DNA of 64,000 nt from Cyprinodon diabolis (taxonomy: Eukaryota; Chordata; Actinopteri; Cyprinodontiformes; Cyprinodontidae): positions 9,305,217-9,369,216 of the forward strand of contig CM060080.1 in assembly GCA_030533445.1 (NCBI GenBank), given 5' to 3'. A program made the position numbers and the translations under genes. The notes below the pieces were generated by a model, which was given only the letters and a program-made list of their open reading frames with translations, did not search any database and was not told where the DNA came from. Position 1 is the stretch's first letter. Each line of letters begins with the position of its first letter. Shown here in pieces: positions 1 through 10,520 of this stretch.

Positions 1-798
1 ATTAGAGGGAGCTGGATAGCAACAAACCCTTAACTAAGAATTATAGCAATAGTAATGTAGCAATAAGCTAAGGACTGAGTGACGAAAGGACTTTTTAACC
101 AGGAAGAAGGCGATCAGAAAGGTGAATGCAAGGGTTAAAGAACCAGAGGAGGACGAGAGGAAAAATGAGAAGAACTCAAAACAAGGAGGAGGTGTTGATG
201 CTCCTAAAGCTGCCTACCAAGCTGACGGATGAGGCAAGATTTATGGAGTTCCGACTGGGCCCCAAATAGACTTTAAATCTCTAATTATATTTTTGTAGAC
301 CTTTTTAAAAGCGGGGCTCTCATTGAATGGCAACTTTCAGACATGCCCATAAAGTTAGCTCATAAATATAAAGAATCATTATGTTGTAAAGTTTGGCAAA
401 AAAAAAGAGACAAAAAGGTCATGAAAAGTGAATAAATGTGAAGCATGACAGCTCACCAAGCATCCTATCAAGGAATCCACCAAGGACCTGAGTGACAGCC
501 AGAGCCAAACGTGCTTTCTGGCATGCAACTTTACAAAAATACTATATGTCATCTGGAAATTGGCACATACCAGTAGAAAATATGCCACTTCAAAATGGGA
601 TCTTCCAGTTTCACCAAAGGTCCTTTATGGGTGCTGGATGTTGTAATCTGGTTTTTATTGATGATATATTTTTTGCAGTTATGAAAAGTTAATGTTATAT
701 ATTTGTGTTGGAGAAATCAGTAAACTTTCATACCACCAAATCTCTCTGTGTTCTTTAACAGTGACTTTATGTTCAGAAAACTGCAGCATATTGTCAGT
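1..798. other. No gene recognised
   Basis: Low-complexity, moderately AT-rich sequence. The open frames here are short and match no family I know. I see no splice-bounded coding exon. Confidence 0.5.
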
Positions 799-1049
799 GT
801 CATGATCTTGACGCTGATGACTAGTCTGATTTTTCGTTTAATTTACCTGCCTAGCTCCGCCCAGTTCTCTTTACTTCTCACTTGATCTGCCTGCTTCAGT
901 CTCTATTTAACCAGCCTTCAGACCAGTCGTCAGGGCCAGATTATTTTCCAGCATTACAAACATTCACTCTATCAGAATCTGTCATTGTTGTTGGCCACAG
1001 CGCAGGATTATTAAAATTAACAGCGTGATCTGTCTCTGAGCCGCTACAC
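799..1049 (+). mobile_element. LTR-like fragment
   Basis: It starts TGTCATGATCTTG and contains a TATA-like TATTTAA box near 905 and an ATTAAAA-type signal near 1010. The first 100 bases resemble the block at 7746 (shared CATGATCTTG, GCCTGCCTA and CTC.GCC stretches). This is the usual build of short fish LTRs. No clear target duplication was found, and the right boundary is estimated. Confidence 0.35.
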
Positions 1050-1549
1050 TCACAGAAATATTTAACCCTAACTTTTAAGAATTATGTAAAATAATTAATA
1101 ACAAAGTTCCATTTGATTTTTTAAATATTTTTAACATAAACAGACCTAATAAACTTTACATGATCCATATGCATCAGTGTAATAAAGCCTATTCTTTTTA
1201 AATGCATATTCCCTAGGTTTATGTATTCAGCTTTAATATAATTTATTGAATTTAAATGCATATTGTTCTGATTATATATTTAAAATACATTAAGTATATT
1301 TGTTCGAATTACATAGTAATTAGGTTACCTATTCAAGATGAATAACGTGTATGTGTTTAAATTACATAACAATTAAGCTTATATTCAATCAAAATGCATT
1401 CGATTTATGTATTTATTATTAATATCCCATAATCTTTTTCTATAGGGTTAGGGTTACGATTCATATTCAATGCATTTTTGTATTCACCATGATTGTGTAT
1501 TTGTTTGAAATTCAACAACATCTCAATGATGCATACAATCAGACCACCT
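1050..1549. other. AT-rich, no gene recognised
   Basis: Strongly AT-rich DNA with repeated ATGCATAT- and AATTACAT-type words. No coding signal is visible. Confidence 0.5.
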
Positions 1550-2165
1550 CATTTATTAACATTAAAGCTTCTCTTCACACAGACATTGTACTCAGCAGGT
1601 AGTGTAGCTCTTCAACCAAGTCATACTTGGAACATGAAAAATGTTTTCTAATATCATTAGAACAAAAGTAAATTATCTGCTCCAACAATGGCAGTAAAGG
1701 ACCTGCTCTTTTTATCTAAAACAAACTACAGGCTCAAGAACATTCAATACATTATCACACATACGATTCACACATCAAAAACTCATCACTTGAGAGGAAC
1801 AGGTTTTCCTTTAAGTACATACAATTTCTTGGTCAGTGTGACTGCTCTGTGTTCTGTGGGTATTAATAACTCTATTCAACACTTCAGCAGAATCAAGTAA
1901 CGATCGCAGTAATGGGATATATTGAAAGGACCTGCAATTTTTTGGATCTAGAACAAACTCTACAGGCTCAACAACATTAAACACTTTTTTTAAGCAGAAC
2001 ATAGTTAACTGAGCACCTTCTGTTTCTAGCTTTCTGTGTGTTCGATGTGTGAATCTTCAAGGCTGCGAATGTACAGGAACACTATAAACACTTGGTTATC
2101 GGCATGTATGGGCGGTCTCTTCCTGTACTTCCTACTCCCATCACCGCCCAACCCCCAAAAAATTG
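1550..2165 (-). other. Probable 3' UTR of the five-exon gene, with an internal duplication
   Basis: This lies directly downstream, on the minus strand, of the stop codon at 2166. A reverse-strand AATAAA (plus-strand TTTATT near 1553) could end the transcript. Two imperfect direct copies of a roughly 60-bp segment sit at 1695-1753 and 1924-1985, both containing AAAGGACCTGC, ACAAACT and ACAGGCTCAA. Assignment as UTR is inference. Confidence 0.35.
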
Positions 2166-2492
2166 TCACCTGAGCAATTTGAGTTTCAGTGCTCGTACTT
2201 TGGGGGAAAGTTTAGACGATTCCAGGTCCATCAGGATCTTCTGGTAAGCTTTGAATGTATTCTTCAAGCTTCTTGGATAGCTCAGATTAAGAGCATAGAT
2301 CAACCCATAAAGCATTACACATGCATGGTTGATACTTTGGAGGTTGTGGAGAACTTCAACCCCTTCCAGGACCACGCCGACATCTGCAAAGAGTCCACCA
2401 GGACCATCATGATCATCACCCTCAGCTTGAACGGTGTTGATTGCCATGGTTGGCCCTGCGACATCTGCCTCTGACTCACTGCATTCCATGTC
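2166..2492 (-). CDS. Exon 5 (terminal) of the five-exon gene
   Basis: 108 codons plus stop after the acceptor TTTCAG. It has an acidic start (DMECSESEADVAGP), an acidic GDDHDG stretch, then VVLEGVEVLHNL, the hydrophobic MLYGLIYALNLSYP core and a basic end (SPKVRALKLKLLR). This is the most recognisable part of the gene. Confidence 0.65.
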   Translation of the reverse strand, partial: DMECSESEADVAGPTMAINTVQAEGDDHDGPGGLFADVGVVLEGVEVLHNLQSINHACVMLYGLIYALNLSYPRSLKNTFKAYQKILMDLESSKLSPKVRALKLKLLR

Positions 2493-4647
2493 CTGAAAGA
2501 TGGAGGGAACAGAGAACAATGAGGTGTGTCACCCTCACCTTTGACCACCAAATTCTAAGCAGATCATCATTGAGGCAAAGTGCGTGTTAATTTGAAAAAA
2601 TTCTCTCAAGGCACTGTGGATATAGTGTTCATGAGAATGGGATGGAGTTCAAGGTTACAATGACCTCAAGATCTTTGACTCCCTAAAAGCCTGGAAAACA
2701 AAACAAATAAAAAGTCACATTATGTATAAATGGAGTTGTACATTCGACGACCATCAACTATTTAAATATTAATTTTTTAAAAGTAGTGTTTGAGCATTGT
2801 TGATCACAATGAGGGTTGTGTCCAATAAGGAAAGGAATTGAGGAAATTTCATACTCAAAACAAACAAGCCATTGGACTCAATGACGAACTATTGGTCAAG
2901 GTTAATGCGACCTAATGCCCATCACATTTTCATGAACACCACATGCTATCAGGCACATCTAGAGGGAAATTAATAACATCTGGCACAAAGAAAGATGGCA
3001 TACATACCACGTATTCTTTGACCAATGTGTCCAGGTCTTCACAGAGGTAGATGCTGAGACATCTCAAAATGTAATCATGCCTCACGTTGATGTCTTGATT
3101 CTGAAACAAACATTACACGATTCCATGCCATTAGAAATGAATGCAACAGATTTTTTTTTATTTAATGATTAATGTTTTTTTATACACAATCATTTACAGG
3201 CTATGTTAGTCTTAGGTTCAATATGTGCAAAAATGTAATTTCAATAAGTTCTCAATAAACAACCAGTCTGGCCCTTGACTTGTACAAATAAAAAATTTTG
3301 GCCCACGGCGTATGAAGTTGACACCCCTGGGTTAGACTAAAAAATTACTTACATTCTCCATCTTTGCCATCATGGCTCCGACTTTTTTCCCTGCAACTCC
3401 CCCTTTAGTGTTGAAAACCCCGATCAAGTCGTTGGTCAGGCGGTCAAGTTCCCCCAAAAATTTTGAGGTCAGTGGTACAGTTGTCAGCCGCATAAACTCC
3501 AAGTTGATCTGTAAAAGACAACAGAGACAGGACACAGACTTAGACAGGGGTGGCTGTTGCTTAGTTGGTAGAGGGGTCAATCATAGAACAAAGGTCAGTG
3601 GTTCAAATCCCAGCCTTGAGTGTCCACATGTCAAAATGTCCTTGAGCGAAACAGGATGTGATACACAGCCTGAGACCGTGTACCGGCGGAAGAAGCAGGT
3701 CGAACGTGCATGAGAAAAAAAAAGCGCTTTGCACAGAATCATTGACATGCATGACCTTGACAGTAATATGCTAAAAAGACACTGTATCTGAACGGCCCAG
3801 AAGAATATATACCGTAAGTTACTAAACTTCAGATTCACACTTGCCTCAGTGACGTCAAAGAGTGCTGGCCATTTATTGAAAAACTCAGGAATCTTTGGCT
3901 CCTGGAGAACCTCCTGTCTCCTGAGGGAGAATGTACGCTGCATCTTGGCCTTGATGAGGTTCTCATCCCTTTTCTTCTTTTTACCTGAAATGGAATGAAA
4001 CGTCAGTAAAGATATTTGTATAACGAGATATGATGAGAAACTCTCACCAATGGTGCAAATTACAATTGGAAACAGAAATATTAACAATATGATTAGGGAG
4101 TAAGAATATTTTACAAACCGAGTGTAAAAGAAAAAATAACTGTGCAAAGTAACCACAAAACAGCTTAAGTGTCTAGTGCTGTGCAAAATGAACTGTTGAG
4201 CTGAGCTAGATAAAAGTATAGTGCAAAAAACATGACGGGTGAAAAGCTCTTATGTACATACTGGCCATGCCATGAACATGGTGTAATCATGGGTAGGTAA
4301 GATAAGATATAATGTATTGCACATTATACCTCTGTCAGTAGAGCCACCCTTTCCATCTCCAAACTGTCTTTTGTTTCACCACTAGCTAACTGCTAGCTAA
4401 CGTAAGCTAGCTAACGAATTGCTAGCTAACGTTAGCTAGTGGGTGCCAGTGCACGAGGTAGTAGGCCTCAAGATAAAACTGCTTACAATCATCAGTGAAT
4501 CGCTATTAATGTAATACGATAAGAACTGCACAAATAATACACAGATTGATGTAATAAGACAAAGGATGACTTGGATTACTTACCGTTAAATCTGATCAGA
4601 GAAGATGGCGTCCAGCGGAAAATGAGGATGTCATTTCCTGATGTCAT
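2166..4647 (-). CDS. Five-exon gene, uncharacterised teleost-type protein (about 259 aa)
   Basis: Five exons on the minus strand join in one frame: 4584-4647, 3845-3984, 3353-3508, 3008-3100 and 2166-2492 (64, 140, 156, 93 and 327 bp, giving 259 codons plus stop). The exon 2-5 junctions are well supported. Each acceptor ends CAG, the exon 3 and 4 donors are GTAAGT and GTATGT, and the exon 2 donor is GC (GAG|GCAAGT). Exon 1 is weaker: a GTAAGT donor and an ATG in the only phase that fits. The protein has a basic segment (GKKKKRDEN), then KMQRTFSLRRQEVL, a WPALFDV motif, INLEFMRLTTVPL and a C-terminal block with VVLEGVEVL and LYGLIYALNLSYP. I recognise this ending from many uncharacterised teleost predictions, some labelled SAMD3-like, which are usually longer at the N terminus. 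No catalytic motif or membrane segment is visible and the function is unknown. It could be a domesticated or mobile-element-derived gene, or a truncated paralogue. Confidence 0.6.
3008..3100 (-). CDS. Exon 4 of the five-exon gene
   Basis: 31 codons, NQDINVRHDYILR to LVKEYV, phase 0, acceptor TTTCAG and donor GTATGT. The VRxxxIL...LxVYLxED pattern is typical of this family. Confidence 0.62.
3353..3508 (-). CDS. Exon 3 of the five-exon gene
   Basis: 52 codons from INLEFMRLTTVPL to MMAKMEN, phase 0 at both ends, acceptor TTTTACAG and donor GTAAGT. The segment matches the recalled family pattern of an xxEFMRxTTVPLxSKF block. Confidence 0.65.
3545..3735 (+). mobile_element. tRNA-derived SINE in intron 2
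   Basis: It has a tRNA-like head with an A-box-like GCTTAGTTGGTAGAG and a B box GGTTCAAATCC, then the common fish SINE body containing CACATGTCAAAATGTCC, and an A-rich tail at 3714-3724. It lies in the intron between exons 2 and 3 of the minus-strand gene. Confidence 0.65.
3845..3984 (-). CDS. Exon 2 of the five-exon gene
   Basis: The acceptor is TTTCAG. The exon codes from the KKKKRDEN segment to FDVTE. Its donor is GC rather than GT, in the strong context GAG|GCAAGT expected of genuine GC-AG introns. Reading straight through the donor would break the conserved E-INLEF/E-INAEF join known from related predictions. Confidence 0.6.
4380..4445. repeat. Cluster of GCTAGC/TAACGTTA palindromes
   Basis: At least five overlapping units of CTAGCTAAC or its complement occur in 60 bp, able to fold in several registers. 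A similar but looser cluster (GTTAGCCTAGCTGTTAGG) lies near 60690. Confidence 0.55.
4584..4647 (-). CDS. Exon 1 of the five-exon gene (predicted)
   Basis: The ATG at 4647-4645 opens 21 codons plus one base before a consensus GTAAGT donor. That single base completes the first glycine codon of exon 2. A nearby second ATG, created by a tandem copy of ATGTCATTTCCTG, is out of frame and stops quickly. Support is phase and donor only. Confidence 0.4.
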
Positions 4648-5029
4648 TTCCTGTTTTAGCTTACAGGTAGCGTGAATTGTATGCAAACCGATCACATACA
4701 TTTTAAATAAAAGAATCTAATTCGTTTCACAGCTTTGATTATTTAAACCATGTTAATATGTATTAAGTAATTACATTTAATATAATTTAGAATTGACAGA
4801 ATTATACAGATTATAATTAATTTCAATACATCAATTTTAAAAATATTTAATTTAAATAAAATCTAATAGATGTATATGCTTAAATATAAAGTCTACCATA
4901 ATTCATTTCTGTGAGTGTATGCTCAGTCTCTCTCATTGGGCAGCAAGCCCCTCCAGCTGCACTGTCTGTTATTGGTAGGGATGGCTCTCTGTCTCCTCCT
5001 CAAAGACATGCTGTCTCTCCCCCTGGAGG

Positions 5030-5470
5030 TGCACATCACAGACACCCTCACCTGGACTGGAAACTCCACCTCACTGGTCAAAAGGGTACAGAAGCGTTTG
5101 GACCTCCTGTGGAGGATGAGGTGAGCCCACCTTCCCCCCACCCATCCTCCCCACCCTTTCCAGAAGCACCATAGAGAGCGTTCTGACCAGCTGTCTCACT
5201 GTGTGGTGTGGATGCTGCAGCACCTCAGACTGGAAGAAGGTGAGAACAGCAGAGAGGATCATGGGGGCTCCTCTTCCCTCCATTAAAGACATTTAATGGA
5301 GGGAAGCGCTGCGTCTCCCGAGCCCGTGACATCATCAATGACCCCTCACCCCCCCCACCATGGACTGTTCTCCCTGCTGCCCTCTGGGAAGAGGCTTCAC
5401 AGCATTGAATGCAGGTCCAGCAACAGCTTCTTCCCCACCACCTTCAGACTGCTGAATGTTATGTAAAATT
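5030..5470 (+). mobile_element. CR1/Rex-like LINE, 3' fragment
   Basis: The frames read ITDTLTWTGNSTSLVKR, then ...KRLDLLWRMR. Further on they read FSLLPSGKRLHSIECRSS and RLLNVM, the usual C-terminal part of a jockey-superfamily reverse-transcriptase protein. Stops and frame changes break it. It belongs to the same family as the copy at 23.1-25.25 kb. Confidence 0.65.
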
Positions 5471-5821
5471 GGTTATAAAAAAAAAAATAAAAAAACGAAT
5501 ATTGGAACTGTAACTGTACAGTCGTATGTTTACCTTATCACTGCTGCTTACCTTTATAAAGGCTGCACTTTAAAAAATGAAAAAGTCTAGGTAGCTGTAC
5601 TCAACGAAATTTGTTTTTTTCTTCACTTGTGTGTAGAAAATGACAAAATAAATCTTTCTAAGTCTATTAGATGCTCACAGTAATGAAAACACCTGAATTT
5701 ACATGCAGCTGTAATCACCCATTAGATGGAACCACAGATTATTAGAATAAACACTTATGGGAACATCTTATGTTTCCTGAACATTTTCGGATCTGGTCCC
5801 CCCACAGAACCAGTCCATAGT

Positions 5822-6090
5822 CTGTTGTAGGGCGACAGTGGTGTCAGGTGCATGACTTTGCCCTGCAACTGGAAGGTTGCCGGTTAAAGGCCTGGCTGCG
5901 GCTTTCAGTGTCGTTGTGTCCTTGGGCAAGACACTTCACCTGCGTTGCCTACTGATTGTGGTCAAAGGGCCCGGTGGGGACAGCGTATGGCAGCCTGGTG
6001 TCTGTCAGTGAGCCCCAGGGCAGCTGTGGCTATAATGTAGCTCATTACCATAGGTGAGTGAGCATCTGGCTGGCTGGTGTGTTTTAGCTT
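5822..6090 (+). mobile_element. tRNA-derived SINE
   Basis: A GGCGACAGTGG head leads to GGTTGCCGGTTAAAGGC (a damaged B box). The conserved body follows, with GTGTCCTTGGGCAAGACACTTCACC-like sequence and TAATGTAGCTCATTACCAT. The same body appears on the minus strand at 12.2 and 49.1 kb. Confidence 0.6.
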
Positions 6091-6914
6091 TCATGGTCCG
6101 AAGTCAGATTGGTCATCAGCTCAGGATAAAATATGATAAACAGGAAGTAGCTGTGAGCTTCATATAGTGAGGAGTGAAAACTTTATAACCTGAACAATCA
6201 GACTATCGCTTCTTATTCTAAAAATAGGCTGAACTCAGAGCATCGTCATCTGGCCTCTGTGCTGGAAGGCATTTTACCACTTTGACCTTTGACCTGACTT
6301 TCTGTGTGTCCAGCTCGCCCACACACCCTTATATAATGGAGACCTCAACAGATCTTAATCAAGATAAATTAATTCAATCATCTCTAATCCCTTTTATTTT
6401 GAAAAAAAAAAACAATAATACATCCTTATTATGATTCTATGAACACTACTTGAATAATAAGAATAATTATATACAATTTGTTTAGGGGAAGAAAGCAAAT
6501 GAATAAACAGTGAGAGAGTAGAGAGCAGAATACTCTGTGTTCCTCTCCAATCATCTGAATGTGCGAGAATTTAAAACATGTGAAGCTCAGATCTTTCGTC
6601 TGACAGAAAGATCATTCACATCCAAAGAGGAGGCCGTTAGTGTGTCTGTGTGCAGAAGACATTCCTGATTATTCATGCTGTGAAGAAACTGGCCGGGTTT
6701 TAGCTCTGCAACAGCTGTTCCACCTGTGTGTGTATGTCTATTTTGTTCTGATGTTGCCATCAAACTGAGGACATTTTGCTGGTCCTCACTTCCTTCAATG
6801 CAAACAGTTAATTTCAGTTTTTTTTTATTTAGTTTAGGTTCAGGTTAGGTTGAGATATGCTCTGGAAATGTTATTTTCATATTTAGGAGGAGATTTTTAA
6901 TTCAAATTCAATAA
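6091..6914. other. No gene recognised
   Basis: Non-coding by eye. Near 6760-6840 is a GAGGACATTTTGCTGGTCCTCAC motif followed by TTTAGGTTCAGGTTAGG-type sequence, part of a dispersed repeat also seen at 32.85 and 38.05 kb. Confidence 0.45.
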
Positions 6915-7205
6915 AAAAAACATTATCAATCCCAAAGGGAAATTAAATGCTGCAGTAACTCATAGAGTTTTTGTCCTTTTCTTCATCGTGTCGTTGTGGG
7001 TGTTGATCTCCTGTAGAGGTCTGTCCTGCACTGGATCTGGAGAAGCTTCTGACTGAAGACCCTTTGTTGGTGTTTAATAGTCTGATGAAGAGGATGCTCT
7101 CTGTTGTCCATCATCTTCTTCATCTTCAGAGGTTCTAGAGGAGATCCTAGAACAGAGCCGATCTTCTTTATCAGCTACTTTAGCTTCTTTCAGTCATTAG
7201 CTCTT

Positions 7206-7244
<39 letters not shown>

Positions 7245-7745
7245 GAAGAGATCAGACTCCACTGCAGACTGATAGAAGATCTGCAGCATCTGAAGGACCT
7301 AAGCTTCCTCTAGAAGTCCAGTCTGCTCTGTCCCTTCTTGGAGACGGCTTCCCAGTTGTGTCTCCAGTCCAGTTTGTTGTCCAGGTGAACACTAAAGGAT
7401 TTCTACTCCTCCACCACCTCCACTTCTTCTCCCAGGATGTTAACAGGATTCAACTTGTTCCTGTTTCTTCTGAAATCTCCAATCAGCTCCTTGTTTTGTA
7501 GACCTTCAGGATCAGATGACTGTTTCCACACCATCCCATCCCACCATGTCCCAATGACTGCAGAGTCATCCTAGTATTTCTGCAGATGACAGGACTCTGT
7601 CTGGTCCTGGAAGTCAGAGGTGAACAGAGGAAAAATGAATGGAGAGAGTACCTTCCCCAGTGGTGCTCCTGTGGTGCTGGATCAGACAGCTGAGCCTTCA
7701 GTCTAACAACTTGTGGTCTGTTTGTCAGGTAGTCTTTGATCCAGG
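6915..7745 (-). mobile_element. CR1/Rex-like LINE, 3' fragment
   Basis: Minus-strand frames give, with breaks, WIKDYLTNRPQVVRL, QELIGDFRRNRNKLNPV, VHLDN.LDW and KKGQSRLDF. This order is typical of the RT C-terminal region of Rex1/CR1-type LINEs. The 3' side ends near the AT-rich ATCAATCCCAAAGGG tail. It is broken by stops, and an ATG trinucleotide run lies inside. Confidence 0.55.
7206..7241 (+). repeat. ATG/GAT trinucleotide microsatellite
   Basis: About twelve tandem ATG units. The frame reads as a run of methionines, which is an artefact of the repeat. Confidence 0.85.
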
Positions 7746-8380
7746 TTTCATGATCTTGGAACTGATGGCTGGCCTAATTGCTCATTTCATTCGCCTGCCT
7801 AACTCTGCCTGGTTTCCAATTCTGACTCATCTGATCCACCTGCTCCTGCTTCTTTATATACGGCTCAGTCCCAGCTATCGATGCTAGAAAATTGATGTTG
7901 ATGCTTTTGTTCTAGTGCTTGTTCTCGGGGGCCAGTGGAAAGAGGGGTTTTAGCTTTCTGTAGTGTTTCTGATTTCTTGATCTGCCTCCTATCCACTTAC
8001 CATGGACTGTTCCTGTCTTTGCTCAGTGAAGAGAACAAGTTTTTAGGGTACCGGAGTGTTCCTGATATCCTGACCTGTTCTGCCTCTCAACCTCGGCCTG
8101 CCTGTTCCCATCTGAGCACTCTGCCTGAACTGCCTGTGGAATCCTGGAACCCCGAGCCAGCCTGTTACTGTTTTCAACGGTTTCCTTGATGGGCTCCGGA
8201 CTCCTGGACCTCTGAGCCTTTCGGTTCTGTTCTGGATCCCTGACCTGGTTTGGGCTCCTTCTTGCCCTGCAGGGCTGAAGCATCTGGGAATCTAACTCTA
8301 ACATCTCATTAGCAGCCTACCAGCTGGATCCTACCTCGTTTTCTGGAGATGGACTGAAGTTTTAAAGCAGGTAAGAGACT
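7746..8380 (+). mobile_element. LTR-like block
   Basis: It starts TTCATGATCTTGG with clear similarity to the LTR-like piece at 799. TTTATATA is at about 7854, followed by a long CT-rich leader. The ends are not sharp and no target duplication was found, so it may be a decayed solo LTR. Confidence 0.35.
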
Positions 8381-9501
8381 TAAATGGATAATCATCCTCA
8401 GTCAGATTATCATGGTCACTAATCTGTGTTTTGCCTCCAACAAGAGACTCTGGATGGGATACTGTCTGTCTCGCCTTAAATACTGGGTTCTACTTTCCAG
8501 CTTCATGACACCAGGTGATTGATGATGCCTCCACCTGAGTCTGCTGGAGTTACTCTCAAAGTCAGTCAGGCTGTATGTGGAGAAATCAAAGACCATGATC
8601 TTCATAGTGCTGTTTGCCTTGTCTAAATGACAGTGGGTTTGTTGAAACAGGTGGATGATGACTGGTCTCCACAAGTACCTATAAGTCCCCAAAAAGAAGC
8701 AGATTTCTGTGAAACTATAAATGGCATGTACTTACCATATTTTCACGACCATAAGGCGCACCGTACTAAAAGGCGCAGTCTCAGTTATGTGTGCCATTTC
8801 TGTATTTAACACACACATAAGGCGCACCGGACTATAGGGCGCGTTTTTTATATACCGGTACATGTCCTCTATTTAAAAATAGAGCGGGAGCAAAACTGAG
8901 TATGACTGTGCTTTATTCATGTATTTATTACGAAGTATTAATCAAACCTGGGAGCTGGCCTTGAGACAGACACATCGCAGATGACAGAGCGCTGTGATCG
9001 CTCCTAAATTAACTTAAAATCCTGAAACCTGCCGACGAATATGTTCGCTTTTATTACCGGTATCCTGGTGCCTGCAGTTTAAATTATTCAGATGAAAAAC
9101 ACCTGCCAGCCGCCGCGGTGAACCCCGAGGCTACCCGGCCTAGAGGCTGCTGTTGAAGGGATTTCTACTGTCGGCGCACCGCTGGTATGTGGGGGTCTGA
9201 GCGCCTCCGACAGAAATAGTATAGGCAGGATGATAATCTGGATGAACTGACTGCAATTATGAAGTTTCCAGGTGGACTTTCTCACTTAAAAACATATTAA
9301 AACTACTTTATTCCCACTGATCACAGCAAATATAGCTGCAAGATTAGATTATTTAGATGAAAAACACCTGCCAGCCGCTGCGGTGAACCCGGAGGCGACG
9401 CGGCCCAGAGGCTGCTGTTGAATTAAGTTTTCAGGTAGAAAAATAGACCGGGAGCAAAACTGAGTATGATTGTGCTTTATTCAAGTATTTATTCCAAAGT
9501 A

Positions 9502-10075
9502 TCAATCAAACCCATCAAAGTCATCATCCTCTGTTTCTGAATTAAACAGCTGCACTAAATCAGACATGCCAATTTCCCCTTCTTCGCTGTCAGAGTCACT
9601 TTCCGTGCCGGGCGGCTCCTCAGAAATAATGCCTGCTTTTGCGAAAGCTCGAACAACAGAGCCAGCAGACACGTTAGTCCAAGCATCTACAATCCATCTG
9701 CAAACTGTGGCGTTAATTGCCCGGCGCTGCCTTCCACTTTTCATGAAACTGTGGTCTCCGTCGGTCATCCATCGCTCCCACGCCGCTCGCAGCCTTACTT
9801 TGAACAGCCGGTTCACACCGATGTCGAGCGGTTGAAGTTCCTTTGTCAGATCTCCCGGAATAACAGCGAGCACAGCGTTCATTTGTTTCACCATGTTTTT
9901 CACATCAGCTGTGAGATGGGCACGCAGGGAGTCACAGATTAACAACGATGGTGATGCGTGGAAAAAAAAACACCTGTTCTCCTCACATACACCTGCCTCA
10001 GCCACGCTTTCATCATCTCCTCATCCATCCAGCCCTTTTCATTTGCCTTAATATCATATCACATCAGAGCGATGT
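9502..10075 (-). pseudogene. Tigger-like transposase, C-terminal part
   Basis: The 167-codon open frame begins within the DDE domain. It shows the second catalytic aspartate in LLICDSLRAHLTADV and the third in TKELQPLDIGVN. An acidic tail (TESDSDSEEGEIG, then TEDDDFDGFD) closes the protein. Upstream codons in a shifted frame read GWMDEEMMKAWLRQVYVRR, confirming the gene type but showing a frameshift. The N-terminal DNA-binding half is absent, so the product cannot work alone. The normal enzyme would be several hundred residues longer. The context is the Tigger-like element with its TA-flanked inverted termini. Confidence 0.7.
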
Positions 10076-10289
10076 GTCTGTCTCGCTGTCAGCTCCCAGA
10101 TCAGCTTCTCTTATTGGTTGATGCGGCGCGTCCAGCAGCAAAACTTCCATTTTTCCATCTCGAGCTGCAGCAGCGCGTTGGCGGCGCGTCCGATGCTTAA
10201 ACGCTCCCGACGCGCTGCGCCTGCTGCTCAAAATGCGCTGCTGGACCTTTCAACCATTGACTTTGCATGTAAACTCGCTGCGCCTGCTG

Positions 10290-10500
10290 CGTCCGGTTCA
10301 CACCGATGTTGAGCAGTTGAATAACAGCAAGCACAGTGTTAATTTGTTTCACCATGTTTTTCACATCAGCTGTGAGATGGGCACGCACGGAGTCACAGAA
10401 TAACAGCAATAGTGATGAGTGGAAAAAAACCACCTGGTCTCCTTACATTCACCTCCCTCAGCCACTCTCATCATCTCCTCAATGAGGTGGTCTCAAAAGT
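10290..10500 (-). pseudogene. Second, decayed copy of the transposase segment
   Basis: Minus-strand frames repeat CDSVRAHLTADVKNMVKQ, then NTVLAVIQLLNIGVN with a 16-residue-scale deletion before it ends. The DNA closely matches part of the neighbouring segment at about 9815-10020. The roughly 250 bases between the two copies are GC-rich (repeated CTGCGCCTGCTGC). Confidence 0.6.
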
Positions 10501-10520
10501 CCGCAGTTACAACACACATA

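Noticed and set aside
3545..3620. tRNA gene candidate
   Set aside because: A and B boxes are present, but the arms do not pair as a tRNA and a SINE body with an A-rich tail follows.
7104..7313. Frame with a run of methionines
   Set aside because: Produced by the ATG microsatellite inside a decayed LINE.
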